From: Lysinibacillus_B sp036662795
GTDB lineage: Bacteria; Bacillota; Bacilli; Bacillales_A; Planococcaceae
Reading direction: 5' to 3'
DNA length: 44,103 nt
NCBI RefSeq assembly: GCF_036662795.1
Contig: NZ_JBAFWZ010000027.1
Coordinates: forward strand, 1 to 44,103
Shown here: piece after piece, positions 25,493 through 31,867 of the stretch
Layout of the letters: every line of letters starts with the position of its first letter
How positions within the stretch are numbered: the stretch's first letter is position 1
Notes under the pieces: model-generated
Database searches by the model: none
What the model was told of the DNA's origin: nothing
The model's input: the letters and a program-made list of their open reading frames with translations, nothing else
Program-made: the position numbers and the translations under genes

Positions 25493-25501
25493 ATTATAGC
25501 A
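25493..25501 (-). promoter_or_regulatory. Extended -10 promoter of TetR gene 1
   Basis: TGCTATAAT on the minus strand, about 50 nt before the start codon. Conserved with copy 2. Confidence 0.5.
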
Positions 25502-25689
25502 TATCGTATTTAGTAGAAAAAGTGCTTTGGATTATCTTATAAGACGTAGTTTCAAATAAATATAGGTTAGCGAAATCGGATAGTGACAAGTGGACATTCA
25601 GACTCACTTAAGTAAAAGCATGCCAGAGATTGTTCTCTGTCAGACTAATCTCATTTAGATCAACTTCCATCTCATCAATTATTTGACAC

Positions 25690-26110
25690 TTGTACCTTTT
25701 GAAAACTTATTAAAATGTTAGCTCCAAATCATGCTTCATATCAAGCCAGTATTTCCAGTGTAATCAAAAGTAATATAGTTCTAGCAGTAACCTTATTGAT
25801 ATGCTAATAGACATTACTTGATGGATTCGGACTTGTAATTGCTATATTGCTACTTCTCGAATTAGTATACATCGCTGTTGATCCATTTGAGCCTGATAAA
25901 GCAATTTTTAAATTAGCATCTGCGCTAAAGCCAAATCTTCTTTGATGTCGCCCTTCTGTAAAAGGCGCACTTATTTTTAAGTTAGGTATGCAATACTCGT
26001 TTTATACACATTCGATTAAAAGACGATTCTAGTCGGAACCTTATCATGTAAGTGCCTTTCACCTCACCCTACGTCGGGCAGCAATTTATTATAAAACTTA
26101 CCTCTGCAAA
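25690..26110 (-). pseudogene. Decayed exon cassette (paralogue of copy 2/exon 2)
   Basis: Minus strand reads NLKISAPFTEGRHQRRFGFS ... NGSTAMYTNSRSSN, matching exon 2 (NVNISAPFTDGAHQGTFGLS), but it has a premature TAG, later frame loss and a broken boundary (GAGTATTGC instead of GAATAGC). Its domain V (about 26040-26075) keeps a GAAA loop but has lost the CGC triad and the regular 9-bp helix. The terminator-like stem at 25622-25650 also matches that of exon 2. It was duplicated together with the TetR gene. Confidence 0.75.
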
Positions 26111-26251
26111 TAAAATATAAAACCAATGTTTTTATTTAAGTTAAACTCTGCATAATACAACAATAACCTCTGCAGCACTTACTCAACAAAATGAAACTAT
26201 TACAAAAAAGAGAGCCTCCCAATTAGAAAGCTCTTATAAAAAATTCTTTTA

Positions 26252-26557
26252 TTAAGGTCGTACTTCAACAGTAACAATTGTATCTGGATATCCTGTTGCT
26301 TTAATCGTCCATGTCCAGAATCCCAAAGCTGCATAAGATTTCCCTGCTTTACCACTTATTTTCCCCGAAGATATATCTACAAAACCAATAATTTCTTCGT
26401 TACTTCCTCCAAGAGATGCTGTATTCAAGATACTCGTAATCTTCGCTCTCCAATCTGGATTATCCACAAACGTAAACTCAATTGGACTATACCGCTTTAT
26501 AATTTTATTACTATGAAAGGTTTGCCCAATCGTTAAAGGAAGGATCGAGCTATTGCT
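26252..26557 (-). CDS. Alternative 3' exon 5 (Shr-like/DUF1533 module)
   Basis: 102 codons from AGC to TAA: SNSSILPLTIGQTF, then IEFTFVDNPDWRAKITSILN and WTWTIKATGYPDTIVTVEVR. Same DUF1533-type motif set as exons 6-8. A terminator-like stem AGAGC ... GCTCT plus T-run follows at about 26208-26236. No ribosome site or proper start codon. Confidence 0.7.
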   Translation of the reverse strand, partial: SNSSILPLTIGQTFHSNKIIKRYSPIEFTFVDNPDWRAKITSILNTASLGGSNEEIIGFVDISSGKISGKAGKSYAALGFWTWTIKATGYPDTIVTVEVRP

Positions 26558-26668
26558 ATTCTCGTCTTATACCTTCTCTATCTCTAGGTTTTATAACGAG
26601 CCTACACCGCACAGGCGACTTTCATCGCATACGGCGTGCCGTCAGCGATACTTCAAAACTTATTTCCC
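26558..26668 (-). ncRNA. Group II intron domain IV arm-V-VI element, copy 5 (class A)
   Basis: Domain V is 26604-26637, identical to copy 8 in the helices and triad. Domain IV arm GGGAAATAAGTTTT at 26655-26668 and TCGCTGAC at about 26641-26648. Iteron leader 26669-26765 upstream. Confidence 0.87.
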
Positions 26669-26785
26669 ATTCACGAATTTAACATGCAAAGGTTAAAGTT
26701 AAGTTAAATTTTGAAATTTATACAATAAAAATAACGCTTGCTTATACTGCTGTTACTCACAAAATGAAACTGTTGATAAAAATTA

Positions 26786-27091
26786 TTAATCAGTTATAGT
26801 AAATCGGAAGATAGATATACCGTCTTTACCATCATTTGCACTCAACGTAATAGTGACACTACCTGCTGTATATCTATTAACCAACACTTGAGTACCAATA
26901 TCTCCATTCAAATGAAGATACGGAGCTATTTCTACTTCAACAACTCCTGGATTACTAGATTCGATTGTATAGAATAATCTGTCTCCATCATCATCAATAA
27001 ACCAGTCTGTTATTACCATGTACATATTATTTTCCCAACCAAAATAAACAGATGATGGTAGATTTTGTATTATTCGTGGTGCTTGATTGCT
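26786..27091 (-). CDS. Alternative 3' exon 4 (cadherin/Ig-like module)
   Basis: 102 codons from AGC to TAA: SNQAPRIIQNLPSSVYFGWE, then VITDWFIDDDGDRLFYTIES and VTITLSANDGKDGISIFRFT. The acidic DDDGDRL and SANDGKDG loops resemble the cadherin-like/putative Ig repeats of bacterial surface proteins, usually calcium-binding. Different fold family from exons 5-8 but the same phase and length as exons 2 and 5. The next cassette leader begins immediately after the stop. Confidence 0.65.
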   Translation of the reverse strand, partial: SNQAPRIIQNLPSSVYFGWENNMYMVITDWFIDDDGDRLFYTIESSNPGVVEVEIAPYLHLNGDIGTQVLVNRYTAGSVTITLSANDGKDGISIFRFTITD

Positions 27092-27204
27092 ATTCTCGTC
27101 TTATACCTTCTCTATCTCTAGGTTTTATAACGAGCCTACACCGCACAGGCGACTTTCATCGCATACGGCGTGCCGTCAGTGATAGATTTTTATACTTATT
27201 TCCC
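27092..27204 (-). ncRNA. Group II intron domain IV arm-V-VI element, copy 4 (class A)
   Basis: Domain V is 27138-27171, same as copy 5. The domain IV arm is GGGAAATAAG with the TTTT part altered, plus TCACTGAC. No iteron leader or palindrome upstream. Confidence 0.85.
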
Positions 27205-27465
27205 CATTATTAAAAACTTGCTATTCGAGATGCAACTCTCAAAAAACTTTTCAAAAATCAAAACTAAAATACGATAACTCTGTATCTACAAAAAAACATT
27301 ACAACGTATACGTTCTTATTGAATCTTTTGCCGCCCTGACAACTCCCTTCGCATAAATCACTGCTTGTTTAAGGTATGGGGGCATAATTAAGAATGTTAT
27401 TTTTGCATTCGTCAATTCGGAATCAAAAAAGGGGATTATCCGAATGAACTTGCGCATCCAAACTC
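27205..27465. other. Spacer between exon 3 and copy 4
   Basis: AT-rich, no ORF. On the minus strand ATTCGG ... CCGAAT with inner AATC/GATT forms a hairpin about 40 nt after the exon 3 stop (near 27410-27445), a possible terminator. Confidence 0.4.
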
Positions 27466-27963
27466 TTAGTTTATAGTGACAGTTACATTCCCTTTTTCAA
27501 TAACTACACCATTAATATCCATGCCAACATAGCTAATAATAATATATCCTGCATTATTTGCATTCAATTCTCCTGTTAATAAATTAAAAACTCCACCTAC
27601 TGTTTTATCAATAATATTAAACCTTCTATTTGTAGCTTGTGGATCTAATCCAGTAGGTAGTACGGATTGGTATGGCTTAACTGTACCGTAGTTTGGAATT
27701 GTATTTTTTGCATTTCCATATACAGTTATGTTGACTGAATTTGCCCCTCCATTTGTACTTTGATAAGAAATTGTGGTAGTTCCAGCAGCAATTGCTGTAA
27801 TTTCTCCCGTTAGAGCATCTATAGTGGCAACCCCTGTATGACTTGATGACCAAGTTTTAATTCCGGGTTCTGTGGTTGCTGCTGTTCTTGTAGTCGTTTC
27901 CCCTAACTGTAAAACAGTCGAAGCAGTTCCTATACCTGTAATTGGTGCATAAATTGGTAAGCT
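27466..27963 (-). CDS. Alternative 3' exon 3 (Big_2-like module plus second beta domain)
   Basis: 166 codons from AGC to TAA, with no start codon, so easily missed by ORF callers. It begins SLPIYAPITGIGTASTVLQL. TWSSSHTGVATIDALTGEIT then AIAAGTTTISYQ is a classical bacterial Ig-like (Big_2) signature. The second half, FNIIDKTVGGVFNLLTGELN then NAGYIIISYVGMDI, is another beta domain. I checked the whole frame and it has no internal stop, which supports a translated role. Confidence 0.7.
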   Translation of the reverse strand, partial: SLPIYAPITGIGTASTVLQLGETTTRTAATTEPGIKTWSSSHTGVATIDALTGEITAIAAGTTTISYQSTNGGANSVNITVYGNAKNTIPNYGTVKPYQSVLPTGLDPQATNRRFNIIDKTVGGVFNLLTGELNANNAGYIIISYVGMDINGVVIEKGNVTVTIN

Positions 27964-28082
27964 ATTCTCGTTTTATACCTTCTCTATCTCTTCAGTTTTA
28001 TAACGAGCCTTCACCGAGCAGGCGGCTTTCACCGCACACGGCGATCCGCCAGCGAATCTATCTCTATTCTTACTTATTTCCC
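27964..28082 (-). ncRNA. Group II intron domain IV arm-V-VI element, copy 3 (class B)
   Basis: Domain V is 28011-28044, same helices as copy 7. Domain IV arm GGGAAATAAG at 28073-28082. Upstream is a perfect 20-nt palindrome at 28095-28114 (arms ATATTACTTA/TAAGTAATAT), matched at copies 6 and 7. Confidence 0.86.
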
Positions 28083-28123
28083 TAAAATTATTATATATTA
28101 CTTATAAGTAATATCCAACCTTT

Positions 28124-28151
28124 AAAAAAGAAAAACCGCATTTTCTTTTTT
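28124..28151 (-). terminator. Hairpin after TetR gene 2
   Basis: TTAAAAAAGAAAA ... TTTTCTTTTTTT, the counterpart of 24807-24841. Confidence 0.45.
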
Positions 28152-28160
28152 TTATAGCTC

Positions 28161-28751
28161 CTATTCAATCATACCGTATAATAATAAGTTCACGATAGCA
28201 TCTGCTATTTCTTTTGGTTCCTTTTGTTGGGAAAGTAATTGGGAAAAAGTTAATCGCTCGATCATTCCAATTAGGCACTCTGCAACAATTTGAGTATCTA
28301 AATCCTGACGAAAATAGCCAGCATCCACCTCAAAATCGAGATTCTCTTTTATTTGTGCAATAAATTGGATTTTTACTTCATCCGCTCTTGATGAAATATA
28401 AAAGCCGATTTTTGTTAAGTTTGGATTCTTAGACAGAAACTCAAGTAAACTCTTTAAACCATAAGTAATTCTTTCTTTCGCGGTCGAGAACTCGAGATCC
28501 GGCTGTAAGCGACTTTTTTTGGCAAAGTCTACTATTCTTAAACGAAATATATCCTCTAACTCCTCAAAAATAGCTTCTTTATTTTTGAAATACAGGTAGA
28601 AGGAAGGCTGACTTAATGATGCCTTTTTTACAATCGAGCTTACTTTTGTCTCATGATATCCATTTTGCGCAAATTCTTCGGCGGCCTTATCAAGTAATAA
28701 CGCTCGACTTTCCTCACCGCTAGCTCCTTTAGGTCTACCTCTTTCAGCCAT
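28161..28751 (-). CDS. TetR-family regulator, copy 2
   Basis: 196 aa from the ATG at 28751 (MAERGRPKGASGEES), with TTTGGAG upstream. Helix-turn-helix LLDKAAEEFAQNGYHETKVS then SIVKKASLSQPSFYLYFKNK. A close paralogue of the TetR at 24852-25442; changes are scattered and mostly conservative, and neither copy has stops. It lies between intact exon 2 and domain V-VI copy 3. Retention of two intact repressors among decaying duplicated DNA suggests selection. Target unknown; the palindromes at 28095 and 24781 are candidates. Confidence 0.92.
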   Translation of the reverse strand: MAERGRPKGASGEESRALLLDKAAEEFAQNGYHETKVSSIVKKASLSQPSFYLYFKNKEAIFEELEDIFRLRIVDFAKKSRLQPDLEFSTAKERITYGLKSLLEFLSKNPNLTKIGFYISSRADEVKIQFIAQIKENLDFEVDAGYFRQDLDTQIVAECLIGMIERLTFSQLLSQQKEPKEIADAIVNLLLYGMIE

Positions 28752-28800
28752 GAAAACATCTCCAAACACTTGGTTATAAATCTTCGTAGAATTTCCATAT

Positions 28801-28809
28801 ATTATAGCA
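28801..28809 (-). promoter_or_regulatory. Extended -10 promoter of TetR gene 2
   Basis: TGCTATAAT on the minus strand, about 50 nt before the ATG, as in copy 1. Confidence 0.5.
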
Positions 28810-28923
28810 TATCGTACTTAGTTGAGAAAGCAGTTTGGAGTAATACTAAAGGATGTAGTAAAAACAATAACAAGCTACACGGATCGAATAGTTACAAGTA
28901 AACATTCCACCTCACATAAGAAA

Positions 28924-28955
28924 AAGCCTGTCAGAGATTGTTCTCCGACAGACTC
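28924..28955 (-). terminator. Terminator after exon 2
   Basis: On the minus strand GTCTGTC ... GACAGGC stem with internal AGAA/TTCT pairing, followed by TTTTT. About 60 nt past the exon stop. Confidence 0.6.
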
Positions 28956-29016
28956 ACTTCACTTAGGTTATCTCAACTTCCAATCATGCTTTCGAGCCTT
29001 GCCCCTTTGCGAAAAC

Positions 29017-29322
29017 TTATTGGAATGTATAGCGCCAAGTCATCGTTCCTGTCAAGCCATTACTACCCGTGTAATCAAAAGTGATGTCCACATTTCCAGC
29101 AGTAACCTTATTGATATTTAAAAAGACATGGCCTGATGGATTTGGTCCTGTAATTGTCGCCGTGGCAATGGAAACATCGCTACTTCTAGGATTGCTATAT
29201 ATCGCTGTTGTCCCATTTGATCCTGGTAAAGCAATTGTTAAATTAACATTTGTGCTAAGGCCAAATGTCCCTTGATGTGCCCCATCTGTAAAAGGCGCAC
29301 TAATATTTACATTGGGTACGCT
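29017..29322 (-). CDS. Alternative 3' exon 2 (beta-sandwich module, unassigned)
   Basis: 102 codons from AGC to TAA with no start codon: SVPNVNISAPFTDGAHQGTF, then IALPGSNGTTAIYSNPRSSD, VTAGNVDITFDYTGSNGLTG and ending TMTWRYTFQ. Ser/Thr/Asn-rich strands suggest a secreted beta-sandwich; I do not assign a family. The decayed paralogue at 25690-26110 shows it is an old unit. The full frame is free of stops. Preceded by copy 2 of domain V-VI and followed by its own terminator. Confidence 0.65.
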   Translation of the reverse strand, partial: SVPNVNISAPFTDGAHQGTFGLSTNVNLTIALPGSNGTTAIYSNPRSSDVSIATATITGPNPSGHVFLNINKVTAGNVDITFDYTGSNGLTGTMTWRYTFQ

Positions 29323-29433
29323 ATTCTCGTCTTATACCCTCTCTCTGTCTCGGTTTTATAACGAGCCTACACCGCACAGGCGACTTTCATCGCTTACGGC
29401 GTGCCGTCAGCGATACTTCAAAACTTATATCCC
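29323..29433 (-). ncRNA. Group II intron domain IV arm-V-VI element, copy 2 (class A)
   Basis: Domain V is 29369-29402; one change (ACGCCGTAA) breaks only the ninth pair next to the bulge. Triad, bulge and GAAA loop kept. Domain IV arm GGGATATAAGTTTT at 29420-29433. Iteron leader upstream. Confidence 0.85.
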
Positions 29434-29553
29434 ATTCATGAATTTAACATAGGAAGGTTAAAGTTAAGTTAAATACTGAAATTTATCCAATAAAAATAAC
29501 GCTAGCTTATACTGCGGTTACTCAACAAAATGAAACTGTTGTGCAAAAGAAAA

Positions 29554-29573
29554 GAACGCCCAAATGGACGTTC
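29554..29573 (-). terminator. Terminator after the GNAT-like gene
   Basis: Minus strand GAACGTCC-ATTT-GGGCGTTC, then TTTTCTTTT, 18 nt past the stop. Confidence 0.65.
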
Positions 29574-29590
29574 TCCAGAATTATTTGTAA

Positions 29591-30451
29591 TTATTTTTTA
29601 ACAAAACGAGCCATTAATTCCTTTTGTATAATACATTCTTTAAAACGTCTATTAATGATGTTTTGCATTGGGGCATTATCAACATTTGTAAAAAATATGA
29701 CATACATATTTTCAGCTATAGTTTTTTGAACAACAGGTGCGAATACTAATAATCCGCCTCCTGCCCTTCGAGTAACAGGTAACTGTTTTACATAAGCATG
29801 AGGTAGAATAATCATGTTTTGCGCAACTCTTTCTGCAATACACCAACCTACTAAATCTCCATCATAAAATAAAGCAAAGCTATATTCCTCATCTATCACT
29901 CCTAAATTTTGAACAAAAGGGTAGACGTGAGCATCAAACTTATCCTTGATAGTGATTGCTTCTGTAAAAATTTCATTGACCTTTCGATTCCAAGGTACTA
30001 CTGATAAATTTGGCGGTACTAGCAGTTTTTCTATCCATTCATCTTGCTGTATTCTTTTAAAGTCCATCACATATTTATCAATAATTTGCTTTTGTTCGTC
30101 CCAATCCTCATCAACTAGTACTTTAAGAAATTCATCAGCAGCACTATTCATAGTCATCGTTATCTCTACTAAATCAACGCTAATTTTGTCGAAGTAGCTC
30201 TGTCCTTCTAAATAGAGCTGTAATAAATACTTTTCGGAGTTCTTTTCATCACGTACAACAAAATGCGTAACTTTAGCTGATTTATTCTTTACATCTACAT
30301 TTGCAAGAAGAATCCCTTTTGAAACTGTATCTTCAATTAGCCCTATTCCCCAAAAGCTTGGATCCATTAATTCAAAATCCTTGAAATGATTAGGGTTTAA
30401 AAATGATGTAAAGAGTAGATAGTTTTCATTAGTAAGTTCTATTACGTCCAT
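29591..30451 (-). CDS. GNAT-like acyltransferase domain protein, 286 aa
   Basis: ATG with AGGGGGA upstream, so a self-standing gene, unlike the exons. No signal peptide: cytosolic. The C-terminal third (about 190-286) has YSFALFYDGDLVGWCIAERV, then LPVTRRAGGGLLVF and a final strand region, reminiscent of the GNAT acetyl-CoA fold with an R..G.G.. loop. The N-terminal part (WGIGLIEDTVSKGILLANVD) could be a second GNAT-like half. It starts 52 nt after exon 1 stops, with no terminator between, so exon 1 and this gene may share an mRNA. Possibly a hitch-hiker in the array; the assignment is tentative. Confidence 0.6.
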   Translation of the reverse strand: MDVIELTNENYLLFTSFLNPNHFKDFELMDPSFWGIGLIEDTVSKGILLANVDVKNKSAKVTHFVVRDEKNSEKYLLQLYLEGQSYFDKISVDLVEITMTMNSAADEFLKVLVDEDWDEQKQIIDKYVMDFKRIQQDEWIEKLLVPPNLSVVPWNRKVNEIFTEAITIKDKFDAHVYPFVQNLGVIDEEYSFALFYDGDLVGWCIAERVAQNMIILPHAYVKQLPVTRRAGGGLLVFAPVVQKTIAENMYVIFFTNVDNAPMQNIINRRFKECIIQKELMARFVKK

Positions 30452-30502
30452 TATCTTCCCCCTAAAAAGTTGCCTGTTTAATCACAAACTACTTTTCTTG
30501 AT

Positions 30503-30910
30503 TTAAATATTTTCAAATGAATTTGTTACAGGATTAAATACAATATTTTCAAAATTACTGTTTTTATATTGTAAAGTTAAGCTAGCTTTAGTAGCAGAAT
30601 CAAATGCTGAGACAATAGAATAACTCTGCGAAACAACTGTTTGAATCCCATTACTTGCTTCTATGAAATAATAATATTGTGTACTTCCACTAACAGTAGT
30701 ATCTACATAGAGTTGTGTACCTGCTGATATATTTTGAGCTACAGTAGTTGCGCCAACTACAGAATTTGTAGTATTTCGCATAACTTTATAAACTAATGCA
30801 CCATTCGATAGACTATCCGTCCAAGTAATTGTATTTCTTACTCCCCCTGAATAATCAGTGTTCCAATCAACTGTACTTCCTTGAATATTTGTTGCAGGCA
30901 ATAATAAGCT
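30503..30910 (-). CDS. Alternative 3' exon 1 (fibronectin type III-like module)
   Basis: 136 codons from AGC to TAA: SLLLPATNIQGSTVDWNTDY, then NTITWTDSLSNGALVYKVMR and TQLYVDTTVSGSTQYYYFIE. The ITWT, YKV(M)R and ST.YYYFIEASNG pattern is that of an FnIII domain. It is the exon nearest the ribozyme core, so it would be the default cis-spliced 3' exon. A TTG at codon 4 has no ribosome site. The GNAT-like gene follows. Confidence 0.7.
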   Translation of the reverse strand, partial: SLLLPATNIQGSTVDWNTDYSGGVRNTITWTDSLSNGALVYKVMRNTTNSVVGATTVAQNISAGTQLYVDTTVSGSTQYYYFIEASNGIQTVVSQSYSIVSAFDSATKASLTLQYKNSNFENIVFNPVTNSFENI

Positions 30911-31021
30911 ATTCTCGCCTTATACGCACACTTGCGCCTTATAACGAGCCTTCACCATGCAGGCGGCTTTCACCGCACACGGCGATCCGTCAATGAAACA
31001 TTCTATTAAAACATATTTCCC
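30911..31021 (-). ncRNA. Group II intron domain IV arm-V-VI element, copy 1 (class B, core-proximal)
   Basis: Domain V is 30952-30985: TCGCCGTGT/GCATGGTGA, CT bulge, GCGGT/GCCGC, GAAA, triad CGC. Two changes against other class B copies keep pairing (G-C to G-U, and a T-T mismatch repaired to U-A). Domain VI is CTCGTT/GGCGAG with an independent but self-complementary distal loop GCGC-AAGT-GTGC. Domain IV arm GGGAAATATGTTTT at 31008-31021. Confidence 0.88.
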
Positions 31022-31125
31022 ACCTCAACTATACTACTCGAAGGTTAAAATTAAGTTAAAAAAAGAGTGAGTTTGCCTTTTTTTTCGAGAAAATGTATGA
31101 ATACACCGACAAATAATATTGAATC

Positions 31126-31184
31126 AAAAAAACAGCCATGAGAAAATGATTACAATTTCTTGTAATCATTTCACATGACTGTGA
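31126..31184 (-). terminator. Strong terminator hairpin inside putative domain IV
   Basis: On the minus strand, AAATGATTACAA-GAAA-TTGTAATCATTT lies within outer ACAGTCATG/CATGGCTGT arms, followed at once by TTTTTTT. It lies between the ribozyme 5' part and the first domain V, where other introns carry a reverse transcriptase gene. As a transcription terminator it would uncouple the core from all exons. Confidence 0.8.
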
Positions 31185-31212
31185 TCGTTATTGATTTTTT
31201 TTATACTTATTT

Positions 31213-31675
31213 GGGAAATAAGTTTTAAATTGATTCACTGACTGGGTTTCTTCGCTCCTGCTAGTTTTCCCCTTCTCACATGTTACCATGCAAGTCCAAA
31301 CGGCTAGCGATCGACACTACTACAAACCCGCAGCCATCTATTTAGCATCACTGGCTCTATCTGCCTCTTCTAAATAGACTTCAAACGTTCCGTTAAGTTG
31401 GTCCCTTCTTTTAATGACCTTAGGCTCCCACTATTCTATATGCACATTATCCGTTTAACAGTTCCTAATTGTGCGGATACCGTCATTTAGATTGCACTAA
31501 ATGCGATTATTTATGAACTCCTAGCATCGCTTTTTCACATAAATAATTGTCACATACAGCCTACATGGATTCGTCATCCTAGCCATAGCCATTTTTTAAA
31601 GAGCCCCGCCTTAGGAATTTCACCTAAGTACGACTTCACCTGACTTCGCCCCTTTGTGAGGATAGAATCACGCAC
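31213..31675 (-). ncRNA. Group II intron ribozyme 5' part (domains I to III and domain IV 5' arm), ORF-less
   Basis: Reads from GTGCGTG at 31675, the group II 5' consensus (GUGYG). CCTAAG (31615-31610) and TATGG (31587-31583) are the two strands of the tetraloop receptor that docks the domain V GAAA loop, although a local hairpin (CTTAGG/CCTAAG) could compete. Near the 3' end GTCAGTGAA (31242-31234) and AAAACTTATTTCCC (31226-31213) are complementary to the arms before every domain V. Core plus copy 1 is about 765 nt, normal for an ORF-less intron. The exact domain boundaries I to III are not resolved. No reverse transcriptase is in the window. Confidence 0.78.
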
Positions 31676-31760
31676 TGGACGCAGGAGGATTAGGCTCACG
31701 AGCAATTGGAACTGTTGCCCATGCATCAGATCTACCCTGATGATTCCAACCTAACAGTTA
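31676..31760 (-). other. Putative 5' exon: structured segment with a 17-codon ORF
   Basis: 85 nt between the S-layer 2 terminator and the intron start. One frame has ATG at 31726 with AGGG 8 nt upstream and reads MHGQQFQLLVSLILLRP to the splice site, in phase with AGC exons if the intron ends ...GAAT. Another frame reads RSDAWATVPIAREPNPPAS but has no start and would need a different 3' boundary. An interrupted hairpin (AACTGTT/AACAGTT outside, CATCAG/CTGATG inside) covers 31710-31759. Confidence 0.4.
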
Positions 31761-31761
31761 G

Positions 31762-31808
31762 AAAAAGCCTTGTGATTTATTAACTATGAAGTTATAAAGT
31801 CACAAGGC
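31762..31808 (-). terminator. Terminator of S-layer gene 2
   Basis: Perfect 9-bp stem GCCTTGTGA/TCACAAGGC followed on the minus strand by TTTTTC, 60 nt past the stop. It separates the S-layer gene from the intron. Confidence 0.8.
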
Positions 31809-31867
31809 CTAATTCCACTCATTTCACTAGTCTACTAGTTTATAGAGTAACGTTTCGTTTAGTTTTA

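Noticed and set aside
22566..31021. Integron-like cassette array with attC sites
   Set aside because: The repeated element folds exactly as group II domain V-VI, lacks attC R boxes, no integrase is present, and cassettes include large regulators with their own promoters.
22863..31021. Riboswitch or repeated sRNA explanation for the ~112-nt element
   Set aside because: The 9 bp, 2-nt bulge, 5 bp, GAAA plan with CGC triad and the in-phase 3' junctions are specific to group II introns.
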